Shown here piece by piece: positions 1-8,174 of a DNA stretch of 46,613 nt. Position numbers and translations under genes: made by a program. The DNA is from JAIPEL01 sp050115795 (GTDB lineage: Bacteria > Desulfobacterota > Desulfobacteria > Desulfobacterales > CAFBRK01), in assembly GCA_050115795.1 (NCBI GenBank), contig JASFPT010000005.1, forward strand, positions 1 through 46,613, written 5' to 3'. Position 1 is the stretch's first letter. Each line of letters starts with the position of its first letter. The notes under the pieces are model-generated. The model saw only the letters and a program-made list of their open reading frames with translations. It searched no databases and had not been told where the DNA came from.

Positions 1-524
1 CCGAAAACCTGCTCGTAGATTACCGAGGCCATCATGTACCAGGCGTTCAGCGCGCAGAGAATCAACACGATCGCCGTCGGCTTGATCAGTTCGGGGTAGC
101 CGAAGTGGGCCAGATCCAGACCGATGAAGCCGAGCAGCAGCAAGGTGAACGTGGAGGCCATGGCGCCGTGGATCCGCAGGGCACCCACCCACAGGATGGC
201 GGTATAGAGGGTCCAGACCACCAGGAACCATCCCACGTCGGTTCCGCTCAGTTTGTAGACGTTGAAGTGGTTGAGCATCCAGATGATGCCGAGGGCGATC
301 CAGAAGGAGCCGTAGGAAACAAAGGCGCTGTAGCCGAAGTTGTTGCCGCACTTGAACTCCTGAAATCCCGCGATCAGCTGCGCCAGGCCGCCGAAGACGA
401 AGGCCAGGGCCAGCACCGGCCCGACCCCGCACCAGCCGAGGTTGTGGAACTGAAGAATCAGGGTGGTCAGACCGAAGCCCGCCAAACCGACGACTGCGGG
501 ATTGCCTTTTCCCATTGCTGACAT
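1..524 (-). CDS. satP: Acetate uptake transporter, SatP/YaaH (GPR1/FUN34) family, 3' end off window
   Basis: Inner-membrane protein of the family that imports acetate (and succinate) with protons. About 174 residues are visible; E. coli SatP has 188, so only the last residues are cut off. The family's N-terminal signature appears at residues 8-21 (NPAVVGLAGFGLTT). It is followed by strongly hydrophobic stretches consistent with six membrane segments. The start at 524 is preceded by a strong GGAGGAG ribosome site; a second Met at residue 4 is less well placed. A consensus sigma-54 promoter lies 80-95 bases upstream, and a sigma-54 response regulator is encoded nearby on the same strand, so induction by that system is likely (inference). 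The substrate is assigned by family only. Confidence 0.9.
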   Translation of the reverse strand, partial: MSAMGKGNPAVVGLAGFGLTTLILQFHNLGWCGVGPVLALAFVFGGLAQLIAGFQEFKCGNNFGYSAFVSYGSFWIALGIIWMLNHFNVYKLSGTDVGWFLVVWTLYTAILWVGALRIHGAMASTFTLLLLGFIGLDLAHFGYPELIKPTAIVLILCALNAWYMMASVIYEQVF

Positions 525-604
525 GCGCTCCTCCTTTGATCGGATTCTCATGGTTGTAAGGTACGGCCGCCGTTCCGGCGGACGGGGGGTCCGTAATGGA
601 AAGA

Positions 605-619
605 GCAACACCCGTGCCA
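605..619 (-). promoter_or_regulatory. Sigma-54 (-24/-12) promoter of the acetate transporter
   Basis: Read on the minus strand this is TGGCAC, five bases, TTGC, a perfect match to the sigma-54 consensus with the GG and GC elements correctly spaced. It sits 81 bases upstream of the satP start. The expected transcription start is near 593, giving a leader of about 70 bases. Promoters of this type need an AAA+ activator; the nearest one is the response regulator at 1475-3289. Confidence 0.8.
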
Positions 620-703
620 CCCATCGAAAAAGAGGGGGGGTTTTTATAACCGCTTCAAATCGCGGGGAATTGGTAACTTTTTGAAGACGGGGAGGATTCT
701 GAA

Positions 704-721
704 CCCCATTCAGAAATGGGG
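704..721. promoter_or_regulatory. Inverted repeat, candidate activator site 1
   Basis: A perfect 7-bp dyad, CCCCATT and AATGGGG separated by CAGA, centred about 100 bases upstream of the -24/-12 promoter. This is the usual place for an NtrC-type upstream activating sequence. The AT-rich flanks and position favour an operator over a terminator, but binding is inferred. Confidence 0.5.
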
Positions 722-799
722 CATTTATGTCACCATCCGCCTGAATAAGGAGATAACGTGCTAAATGTGTGGGAAAATGTGATAATGGGACAATATTAA

Positions 800-819
800 C
801 CCAATTCGAGAAGATTGGG
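800..819. promoter_or_regulatory. Inverted repeat, candidate activator site 2
   Basis: A second dyad, CCCAAT and ATTGGG separated by eight bases, about 190 bases upstream of the same promoter. It resembles the site at 704-721 (CCC-AT ... AT-GGG) but has a longer spacer. Two related dyads in tandem fit cooperative binding of a Fis-domain activator. Confidence 0.35.
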
Positions 820-1177
820 AGACTGGATCGCGTCAAGAACCTTTCCCACTTTTGAGTGCGGTGAGCGGCTGTCTAAGCGGCAACTTCCTCTTTTTTCTTC
901 ATTTCAGTTTCCTTTTTCAGTCCGAGGGATCTCCGCGTCCCCCGCTTGGTTCCGGCGATGTGGCCAAGGCGAGCTGCTGCTGGATCTGCTCTTCGTCGAT
1001 CCGGGCGGCGTTGCCGAGGTTTTTCGATGCACTGTCCGTCGAGGTGGCCTCCTTCCCTGGTCAAACGGTTGGTGCCGCAGCTTCCATTTAACCCTATCGA
1101 GGCCACCGCCTCAACATGTGCGAAAAATTTTATACGTTGTCGGAATTTGAGCAAAATCGGGGAGGGGCAAATCGGCG

Positions 1178-1414
1178 TCAGGTGACGCTTTTTCGGTAGA
1201 CGGCCTCCAGGGGACAGGCTTCAATGCAGTCCCAGCAGCCCATGCACAGGTCCTGGAAGACCATCGGCGGCTCGAAGGGCCCGTCGATCTGCTTGAGCAC
1301 CTTGTGCTCGCAGGCTGGTACGGCGGGGCAGCGCCCGTTTTCCGGGGCGCACCGGCGGGGGGCGCACCGGTCGAAATCGATCATGGCAAACGTTTTTTTC
1401 GATTGAAGCTGCAT
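1178..1414 (-). CDS. Small ferredoxin-like protein with eight cysteines
   Basis: A 78-residue soluble protein. Cysteines 57, 60, 63 and 67 form a classic CxxCxxCxxxCP [4Fe-4S] motif (CMGCWDCIEACP). Cysteines 17, 22, 29 and 35 form a second, irregular set that could carry another cluster or a metal. The start at 1414 is preceded by AAAGGA; an internal Met at residue 11 has no ribosome site. It lies 60 bases after the response regulator on the same strand, so HK-RR-ferredoxin may be one transcript. A role as electron carrier or redox sensor for the two-component system is only a guess. Partner unknown. Confidence 0.75.
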   Translation of the reverse strand: MQLQSKKTFAMIDFDRCAPRRCAPENGRCPAVPACEHKVLKQIDGPFEPPMVFQDLCMGCWDCIEACPLEAVYRKSVT

Positions 1415-1474
1415 TCGTCCATCCTTTCGGCACCCCCGCGATTGCGGCCCAAAGCCGCCGGGGCAGGGGGCCGG

Positions 1475-3289
1475 TCATAATCCGAGGGACTTTATCTTCC
1501 GAAATAGCGTGCGGCGGTCGATGCCGAGAATCCTTGCCACCTTCGAGCGGTGCCACTGGTGCGCCTGCAGCAACCCCTCGATATAGGCTCTTTCAAAGCG
1601 GCGCACGGCCTCTTGAAGGGGCTTTTCTTCGGGCCCTTGTGCGGAAATCCCCGTCGATTCCCCGGCCGGGACAGGGCCGGGTTCCGAAGGCTTCTCGATG
1701 GGAACCAGGTCGAATTTTCCCAGGGTGATGAACCGCTGGATGGCGTTTTGAAGCTCCCGCACGTTGCCCGGCCAGTCGTAGCGCGCAAGCTCCGTCATCT
1801 GGGCGGGTGGCAGGCTGCCGACCCGCTGGTTCTTGCCGGCAGCGTAGAGCTGAAGAAAATGGTGGACGAGCAGGGGGATGTCTTCGGCCCGATCCCTGAG
1901 CCGCGGCAGGTGGATCGGGATGACATGGATCCGGTAAAAAAAATCCTTTCGGATTCTGCCTTCCTGCACGCTGCGTTTCAGGTCCCGGTTGGTGGCCGCG
2001 ATGATGCGTATATCGGATCTTCGAACCTCGCTTCCGCCCACCGGGGTGTAGCCGGCGCCTTCCACTGCCCGCAGCAGCTTGACCTGCATATTGGTTTTGA
2101 GTTCGCCCACTTCATCCAGAAAGAGGGTCCCTCCGTCCGCCGCGGCCAGATAGCCGGGTTTGTCGGCGTCTGCACCGGTGAAGGCTCCCTTTTTGTAGCC
2201 GAAAAACTCGCTCTCCATCAGATTGTCGGGAATGGCGCCGCAGTGGACCGTGACAAAAGGGCGCCCTCCACGCCTGCTCAAGTCATGGATGGTGTGGGCC
2301 ACCAGCTCCTTTCCGGTGCCCGATTCACCGTAGACGATGACATTGGCGTCCGATTCGGAGGCCTGCAAAATGGCCTCGTAGACCCGCTGCATGGGCTGGC
2401 TTCTTCCGACGATGTTGCCGAATCGGATGGCGCCCTTCATGGAATAGCGCAGCCGCGCATTTTCCTCCCGGAGCATCGCCTCCTGCTTCCGGAGATGTTC
2501 TTCGGCCGTTTTGCGGTCGGTGATGTCGATGAGCACGGTCTGGCATGTTTTCACGGCGCCGTCGGCGGCTCCCACCGGAGACTGGATGGCGTAGTACCAG
2601 CGTCCGTCTTCGGGGTGCCGGATCTCGAACCGGGCCGTTCGGCCTTCGAACACCTCCGACAGGCGACACCACGGGCAGGGCGCCTTGAGGCCGTATATCC
2701 GGTGAAAACATCGATTACCGGCCGTATCGGCATCACCGCCCAGGGCCTCGACCATTTTCCGGTTCATGAACGATAGACCGAAGGCCTCATCAACGGCGTA
2801 GATGAAGCCCTCGAACAGGTGGACGATCCGCTCCAGGTCCGCCGTCCGCGCCTGGATTTCCGTTTCCAGGTGCTCCCGGTACCGGCGGTTTTCCGCCACC
2901 AGCCGGGCCCGCTCCAAGGCGCTGACCACAGCGTGCTCCAGCACCGCCATGTCGAGAATCGGCTTGGTGACAAATTCTGCGGCCCCCAGCCTCAGTGCGG
3001 CCACGGCGTCCTGAAGGACCCCGGCCCCGGTAACCACGATCACGGGCGTCTCGGCGGCCCGTTGCCGGATTTTTTCCAAAACTTCCAGGCCGTCCATCTT
3101 GGGCATCCGCAGGTCGAGCAGAACCAGCCCCGGCCGGTGCTGCTCGAATCGCTCGAGCCCTTCAGGGCCGTCTGCCGCCTGGATCGTCGAAAAACCGCTG
3201 TCTTGCAGGTAGGTGGCGACGCTCTCCCGCAGGATCGGCTCGTCGTCGATAATCAGAATCAGGGCCTTGCCGCCGGGGTGGATCGTCAT
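1475..3289 (-). CDS. Sigma-54-dependent response regulator (REC-PAS-AAA+-Fis)
   Basis: A 604-residue NtrC-family activator. The N-terminal receiver has an acidic pair at D15-D16 and the phospho-acceptor Asp near residue 59 (LLDLRMPKMDG). A PAS domain follows at about 155-265 and contains a CPWC motif. The AAA+ domain has Walker A (GESGTGKE, near residue 320), an intact GAFTGA sigma-54 contact loop (near 370), and Walker B (LFLDEV). A Fis-type helix-turn-helix ends the protein (KVARILGIDRRTLFRKI). It overlaps the kinase gene by four bases (ATGA), so the two are translationally coupled. A PAS domain between REC and AAA+ is less common than REC-AAA+-HTH. The likely target is the satP promoter downstream (inference). 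Confidence 0.93.
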   Translation of the reverse strand: MTIHPGGKALILIIDDEPILRESVATYLQDSGFSTIQAADGPEGLERFEQHRPGLVLLDLRMPKMDGLEVLEKIRQRAAETPVIVVTGAGVLQDAVAALRLGAAEFVTKPILDMAVLEHAVVSALERARLVAENRRYREHLETEIQARTADLERIVHLFEGFIYAVDEAFGLSFMNRKMVEALGGDADTAGNRCFHRIYGLKAPCPWCRLSEVFEGRTARFEIRHPEDGRWYYAIQSPVGAADGAVKTCQTVLIDITDRKTAEEHLRKQEAMLREENARLRYSMKGAIRFGNIVGRSQPMQRVYEAILQASESDANVIVYGESGTGKELVAHTIHDLSRRGGRPFVTVHCGAIPDNLMESEFFGYKKGAFTGADADKPGYLAAADGGTLFLDEVGELKTNMQVKLLRAVEGAGYTPVGGSEVRRSDIRIIAATNRDLKRSVQEGRIRKDFFYRIHVIPIHLPRLRDRAEDIPLLVHHFLQLYAAGKNQRVGSLPPAQMTELARYDWPGNVRELQNAIQRFITLGKFDLVPIEKPSEPGPVPAGESTGISAQGPEEKPLQEAVRRFERAYIEGLLQAHQWHRSKVARILGIDRRTLFRKIKSLGL

Positions 3290-5649
3290 GGTGCGGTTTC
3301 CTCCTCCAGCGGCAGCCGGATCGTGAATCGGGCGCCTTTTCCCGGGGTCGACTCCACGCTCATGGCCCCATCATGGTGGTTGGTGACGATAAAATACGAA
3401 ACCGAAAGGCCCAGGCCGGTGCCGACGCCCACCTCCTTGGTGGTGAAAAAAGGCTCGAACACCCGCTTGCAGACGTCCTCGTCCATGCCGGGGCCGTTGT
3501 CCTGCACCTCGATGACAGCGTGGACGCCCTCTTTTTGCAACCGCAGGGTGATCACCGCCTCCGGCTGCCTGCCCTGGGCAGCCAGGGCCTGGGCGGCGTT
3601 TCTCAGCAGGTTCAAAACGACCTGCTCGATTTCGCTGGCCACACAGACGACCGGGCCGATGCCCGGTTCGAATTCCCGGTTGATGCGGATATCCCGGAAG
3701 TCATATCGTTTTTTCAGGTCGTAATCGTGGGTCGCAAGCTCCACGGCACGGTCGAGGACCGCGGTCAGCAAAACGGGTGCCTTGCGGGTTTCTCCTCCGC
3801 GGCTGAAATCGAGCATATTTTCGACGATCCGCGAAGCCCGCTGGCCCGATGCGGCGACATGTTCCAAAAATTGGGAGATGCGCCGGTCGTCGAGATAGCG
3901 TTTCATGGCGTCGAGGTCGATGCCGGCGGCCCGGGCCGCGTCCCTGTTGGCGGCAAGATCCGGCGACAGGCGGCGGGAGATGTTCTGGAGGCTTTGGAGA
4001 ATTCCGCCCAAGGGGTTGTTGATTTCGTGGGCCATCCCTGCGGCGAGTCCGCCGACGGACATCATCTTCTCCGTCTGGACCATCACGTTTTCGAGCCGGA
4101 CCCGTTCGGTGACGTCGTCGATCCGGATGACCGCCCCTTCCAGGCCGCCGGCGGTCAGGGGATAGGCCATCAGGTCGGCGAACCGCTTCGCCTCCCCGGC
4201 CTCGTAGGGCACCTCGTCCTGTTGAAAGGCGGCTTTCTCGGCGACGGCCCGACGCAGGGCCCCCTCGCATCGGACAAGTTGGGGCAGCAGAGAAAAGACG
4301 TCTTTGCCCACGGCTCGGTCCGGGGTCAGACCGGTGGCGTTTTCGGCCTCCCGGTTCCAATGGGTGACCCGGCCGGACAGATCCACGCCCACCAGGATCG
4401 ACGGCATGGTGTCGACCAGCTGCCGGTAGCGGGCCTCTCTTTCCCGGATCGCGGCTTCGGCTTCCTTTCGCACGGCGATCTCGGTTTCGAGGCTCCGGCT
4501 GTAGTCGTCCAGTTGCGCCATGAATGCGTGGAAGTACTCGGACAGCTCTTCGACCTCGTCGGTGGATTTTCGGTCCGGGGCCGGATGGATGCCACCGCCC
4601 CCGCCGGTAGACAGCCGTTCCATCAGCTGTTGCAGGGGGGTGGTGATCGATGCGCTGATCTTCAGCGTGATCGGAAGAACCAAGGCCAGTGAAACCAGAA
4701 CGGTTGCGATAAAGATCCGCCGGACGGTTTTCAGCGGGGCGTACATTTCGTCCAGGTAGGTCGAGCAGGCCACGATCCAGTCGAACTCGGGCAGGTGGTT
4801 GAAAATCACCAGTTTCTCTCTGGCGCGGTCCTTCCCCGATCCAGGCCAGGAATAAGTGATTTTCCCGTTTTTCAGGGTGCAGATTTCCCGAATGAACGGT
4901 TTGCCGTCCAGGTCCTCGGTTTCATAGTGGTTTCCGGTCAGAAACGGGTGAAGCACCATATTGCCGCGGGTGTCGATCAGGTAGGCGTAGCCGGTCTCCC
5001 CGAACCGGAGGGAAAGAATGCCCTGCCGGAAATCGGTCGGATCGACCAGCTCGATGAACTCGCTCCGATAGGAGGAGGCGGAGATAATCCAGTCCCACGG
5101 TGCGAAAAAGGTCATGTACAGGGCTTTGGGGCGGGGAGCGGGATCGTCCGGGTTCTGCCAGTCGTATTCCAGATATCCGGTCTTTCGCTGCCGTTGATCC
5201 CGTATAAACGCATGGGCCGACAGGTCGGCTCCCACCAGCGTGGCCTGCGGGTGGATCCGCATGATGCCCTTGCTGTCGATGCAATACAGGTAGCCGGTTT
5301 TGCCGATCCGCTGACTGAGCATGATCCGGCTGGCCTGCGCTTTGGCTTGCGCCTCGGACAGGGCGCCGGCCTGGGCCAGGCGGTGGAAGTAGACCGCCAC
5401 TTCACGGTTTTTTTCGGCCACGGCCCTCAGGTGGTTGCGGATCGAAACGTCTGCCGCCGTGCGCACCATGTTCAAAATGGTGGCGGTGGTGGTCTCCAGT
5501 TCACTGTGGATGTTGGTCTCGACGGTCTTGCGAACGAAGGAGTAGATGATGCTGCTGCATACGGTGATCGACAGAACGAGGACCGCCGAGTAGGCGATCA
5601 GCAGCTTGTAGCGGATTTTTCGGCTGGCAAACCAGTTCAAAGGCGACAT
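3286..5649 (-). CDS. Membrane sensor histidine kinase (Cache-HAMP-PAS-HisKA-HATPase)
   Basis: A 787-residue kinase, partner of the overlapping response regulator. Membrane segment 1 lies at about 14-40. A long periplasmic region (about 45-300) has two repeats of the KTGYLYCID / ETGYAYLID type typical of Cache sensors for small organic acids. Membrane segment 2 is near 310-330, then HAMP and a PAS domain near 405-510. The phospho-His is in HEINNPLGG (near 540). The HisKA helix pair carries an insertion of about 40 residues. The ATPase domain has DNGPGM and GTGLGLSVS. The ribosome site before the Met at 5649 is weak. Acetate or another carboxylate as ligand is inferred from the Cache fold and the permease context. 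Confidence 0.93.
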   Translation of the reverse strand: MSPLNWFASRKIRYKLLIAYSAVLVLSITVCSSIIYSFVRKTVETNIHSELETTTATILNMVRTAADVSIRNHLRAVAEKNREVAVYFHRLAQAGALSEAQAKAQASRIMLSQRIGKTGYLYCIDSKGIMRIHPQATLVGADLSAHAFIRDQRQRKTGYLEYDWQNPDDPAPRPKALYMTFFAPWDWIISASSYRSEFIELVDPTDFRQGILSLRFGETGYAYLIDTRGNMVLHPFLTGNHYETEDLDGKPFIREICTLKNGKITYSWPGSGKDRAREKLVIFNHLPEFDWIVACSTYLDEMYAPLKTVRRIFIATVLVSLALVLPITLKISASITTPLQQLMERLSTGGGGGIHPAPDRKSTDEVEELSEYFHAFMAQLDDYSRSLETEIAVRKEAEAAIREREARYRQLVDTMPSILVGVDLSGRVTHWNREAENATGLTPDRAVGKDVFSLLPQLVRCEGALRRAVAEKAAFQQDEVPYEAGEAKRFADLMAYPLTAGGLEGAVIRIDDVTERVRLENVMVQTEKMMSVGGLAAGMAHEINNPLGGILQSLQNISRRLSPDLAANRDAARAAGIDLDAMKRYLDDRRISQFLEHVAASGQRASRIVENMLDFSRGGETRKAPVLLTAVLDRAVELATHDYDLKKRYDFRDIRINREFEPGIGPVVCVASEIEQVVLNLLRNAAQALAAQGRQPEAVITLRLQKEGVHAVIEVQDNGPGMDEDVCKRVFEPFFTTKEVGVGTGLGLSVSYFIVTNHHDGAMSVESTPGKGARFTIRLPLEEETAP

Positions 5650-5815
5650 GGGAATTGACGTCGGCCGGACTCAGGCCGGTGAAAACAGCGAAGATCTCGC
5701 CAGGAAGAAAGAAGGAAGCACGAATGTTGACCTTCAGCCATTGGAGTTCTTGCCCGCCGCAGCGGCTAAATTTCGATATCCATGCTTCGAATGTCGGATT
5801 TCCACGCCCGCGTGG

Positions 5816-6454
5816 CTATCCTTCGTAGAGCACCGCGATGATCGTGGTTTTCCCTTCCTTTGAGGTGATAAAATGGGGGGTGGTCGACAGGTAGTAGACA
5901 CTGTCGCCCGGCTCCAGCTCGAAGGTGTCGTCGCCGATCTTGAGCAGTGCGGTGCCGTCCAGCACGAAGATAAACTCCTCGCCATCGTGGACCGACATCT
6001 CCTGGTCCGGGTTTTCTTCCAACTGGACGATGAGGGCCTCCATGTGGCGGCCTTTGACTTCCGGCGCCAGGGCCATATAGGTGTAAAGCTGCTTTGCGCC
6101 GGAGCTGGCCGTCGAACGGGAGATCACCTTCCGTTCCTTTCGGCGGGTCACCGAGTAGAGCCGGTCGCCGGTGCCGGAGACGAGGCGGCCGAAGGCGCTG
6201 TCCAGGGCCTTGGAAAGCTTGATCACGGTACCGAGCTGTGGCTGGACCTTTTGCTGTTCGATGTCGGAGAGCAGGCCCACGGCAAAACCGGTCATGTTCG
6301 ACAGCTCTTCCAAAGAGAGCCCTTTTTCCTCGCGGAGCCTGGCGATTCGTGTCCCGATCTCCTCCACCCCCGCCTGGGCGGGAGGTGCGATTTCCCCCGT
6401 GAGGTCTTCGAAAAAATCGACGTTGATGTAATGCTTACGGCTCTCTTTCTCCAT
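5816..6454 (-). CDS. XRE-family regulator with C-terminal cupin domain
   Basis: A 212-residue one-component regulator. A helix-turn-helix of the lambda-repressor type occupies about 33-88 (GLSLEELSNMTGFAVGLLS). A cupin sensor barrel occupies about 135-210 (HDGEEFIFVLDG, LEPGDSVYY). This MerR/PuuR-like architecture usually binds a small carboxylate or amine and represses nearby metabolic genes. The start at 6454 has GGGAG seven bases upstream and its own sigma-70-like promoter. It follows an acyl-CoA dehydrogenase on the same strand and may control it or the acetate genes; neither is shown. Confidence 0.9.
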   Translation of the reverse strand: MEKESRKHYINVDFFEDLTGEIAPPAQAGVEEIGTRIARLREEKGLSLEELSNMTGFAVGLLSDIEQQKVQPQLGTVIKLSKALDSAFGRLVSGTGDRLYSVTRRKERKVISRSTASSGAKQLYTYMALAPEVKGRHMEALIVQLEENPDQEMSVHDGEEFIFVLDGTALLKIGDDTFELEPGDSVYYLSTTPHFITSKEGKTTIIAVLYEG

Positions 6455-6511
6455 ATCGGGCTCCCATGTTGGTCTGTGGTTTGTCGTCTGCGGTCGGTGG
6501 CTGGTGAGGCT

Positions 6512-6540
6512 ATCCTATCGAAGATCGACATTTATCTCAA
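6512..6540 (-). promoter_or_regulatory. Sigma-70-type promoter of the XRE-cupin gene
   Basis: Minus strand TTGAGA, 17 bases, TAGGAT (5/6 and 4/6 matches). The leader to the start at 6454 is about 50 bases. Confidence 0.45.
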
Positions 6541-6583
6541 GACTTGGCCGGCCAGCCATTCCGGGCAATAGGCATTTTCCCGG

Positions 6584-6608
6584 GATGAGATCGCGAAGCG
6601 ATTTCATC
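6584..6608 (-). repeat. Palindrome abutting a stop codon, copy 1
   Basis: An 11-bp stem with one G-T position and loop TTC, read on the minus strand from the stop of the acyl-CoA dehydrogenase gene (core AAATCGC-TTC-GCGAT). The same core directly follows stop codons at 26047 and 28490. It may act as an mRNA 3'-end structure; there is no U-run. Confidence 0.6.
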
Positions 6609-7764
6609 ACAGGCATTTGGCTCCGATGTGGCGCGCGATGACGATCCGCTGCACCTCGGAGGTCCCCTCTCCGATGTCGAGCAGTTTCTGGTCCCGGTAG
6701 AAGCGCTCCACGTCGTATTCTTTCATCAGGCCGTATCCGCCGTGGATTTGTACGGCGTGGTTGGCGCTGCGGTACATCACCTCGCTGCAATACAGCTTGG
6801 CCATGGCCGCCTCCTTGGAAAACGGCTTGTCGTTGTCCCGCAGCCAGCAAGCCCGGTACAGCAGGAGTCGGGCCGCGTCGATTTCCATAGCCATATCGGC
6901 CAGCTTGAAGGCGTTGGCCTGGAAAGTGGCGATGGGGCGCCCGAACTGCTCCCGCTCGTTGGCGTACCGGAGGGCCATTTCCAAGCACCCCTGGGCCCCG
7001 CCCAGTCCCATGGCGCCGATCGAAAGCCGTCCGCCGTCAAGGGTCTGCATCATCTGGTAAAAGCCGTGGCCGCGTTTTCCAAGGAGGTTTTCCGCCGGCA
7101 CCCGGCAGTCCTCGAAATAGAGTTCGCTGGTGTTGGAGGCGCGCCACATCATCTTGTCGTGCATTTCTTTGGCCGTGTATCCCGGGGTGCCGTTTTCCAC
7201 GAGAATGCACGACAGCTCGGGTCTTCCGTCGTCGCGGGTTCCGGTTCGGCACATGACGGTGACGCCGGCGCTGATCGGGGCAGAGGCATTGGTGATAAAG
7301 ATCTTGCTGCCGTTGATGACCCATTCGTTTCCGTCGAGGACGGCGGTCGTCTTGGAATTGGCGGCGTCGGAGCCGGCGTTGGGCTCGGTCAAGCCGAAGG
7401 CCCACAGCGCTTCCCCCGAGCACAGCTTCGGCAGGTATTTCTTTTTCTGGTCTTCGCTACCGTAGTAATAAAGCGGCCCGATGCCGAGGGAATTTCCGGC
7501 TGCCACCGTAGCGGCATGGGAACCGTCGATCCGCGCGATTTCCTCTGTGGCGATGATATAGGACAGGTAATCCATGCCCTGGCCGCTGTATTTTTCCGAC
7601 ACGAAAATGCCGAACAGGCCGAGTTCGGCCATCTTGGCCATCGTATCGAGGGAAAACGCCTCGTTTTTGTCCAGGGCCTGGGCCACCGGTTTGATCTCTT
7701 TTTCGGCAAAGCTGCGGACCGAGTCCCGAAGAATTTCGTGATCCATGGACAGCTCGAATTCCAT
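6607..7764 (-). CDS. Acyl-CoA dehydrogenase
   Basis: A 385-residue FAD flavoprotein, the full family length, oxidising an acyl-CoA to the 2-enoyl-CoA and passing electrons to ETF. The three expected regions are present: an N-terminal helical domain, a middle beta domain (AFGLTEPNAGSDA, ITNAS), and a C-terminal helical domain. The catalytic Glu is in the short-chain position within GEGTSEVQ, with the preceding GGYGLMKEYDVERFYRD. The start at 7764 follows a strong AAGGAGG. No ETF or thiolase genes are adjacent, so the chain length and pathway (butyrate, branched or aromatic acid oxidation) cannot be told from context. Confidence 0.95.
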   Translation of the reverse strand: MEFELSMDHEILRDSVRSFAEKEIKPVAQALDKNEAFSLDTMAKMAELGLFGIFVSEKYSGQGMDYLSYIIATEEIARIDGSHAATVAAGNSLGIGPLYYYGSEDQKKKYLPKLCSGEALWAFGLTEPNAGSDAANSKTTAVLDGNEWVINGSKIFITNASAPISAGVTVMCRTGTRDDGRPELSCILVENGTPGYTAKEMHDKMMWRASNTSELYFEDCRVPAENLLGKRGHGFYQMMQTLDGGRLSIGAMGLGGAQGCLEMALRYANEREQFGRPIATFQANAFKLADMAMEIDAARLLLYRACWLRDNDKPFSKEAAMAKLYCSEVMYRSANHAVQIHGGYGLMKEYDVERFYRDQKLLDIGEGTSEVQRIVIARHIGAKCL

Positions 7765-8174
7765 TGGTCCTCCTTTGGGTTGCGGGTTGCCGCTGCACCC
7801 GACTCGGCCGGCGGCAGGATGCAGCTACTTTACAGCCACGACGGTGCGGCTGTCAATCGGGTTGAACCGACGCGCGAAGGGGGCAAAAGGGGGACGAAAA
7901 TGAGGTCTGTTGCCCGGCATGCCGCATCGCGTTTGCCGGTTTCACCGGTTATGCCGGTTTGCCTGTTTGCCGGTTCAGGTGGTAGACTGCCTGGGGTATT
8001 CGCCGGTACCCGTTTCAGAGGAAACCGCATCCACATTCGGCCTCCGAGGCGACCGGCCATCTACCTGCCCCGGGCGGGAACGACGCAAGCGACGCCGAAA
8101 GGCAACCGGAAACCGGCCGCGGGGAACCGGCAAAACCGGCGCAACTGTCGAAACTGAATCATCCGGAGGATCCC
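7765..8174. other. Intergenic region with clustered CCGGTTT / AAACCGG words
   Basis: Divergent gap between the acyl-CoA dehydrogenase and the DUF3786 gene. At 7930-7980 the word GCCGGTTT or a close variant recurs about four times. At 8098-8145 its reverse complement (AACCGG, AAACCGG) recurs about five times. The two clusters are complementary and about 130 bases apart, so a long imperfect hairpin is possible. The stretch between shows no convincing open frame. Confidence 0.45.
7827..7856 (-). promoter_or_regulatory. Sigma-70-type promoter of the acyl-CoA dehydrogenase gene
   Basis: Minus strand TTGACA (perfect -35), 18 bases, TAAAGT (4/6). It lies 63-92 bases before the start codon at 7764. 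Confidence 0.45.

Larger units (their letters stand above)
525..1177. other. Intergenic region: sigma-54 control region plus possible decayed coding remnant
   Basis: The first 300 bases hold the sigma-54 promoter and the two dyads listed separately. At about 880-1060 the minus strand reads ASKNLGNAARIDEEQIQQQL and then runs into stops. It has no acceptable start codon, and an in-frame stop lies just upstream. Composition and wording recall the N-terminus of IS256-type transposases, but the match is short and from memory. I see no intact gene here. Confidence 0.35.
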
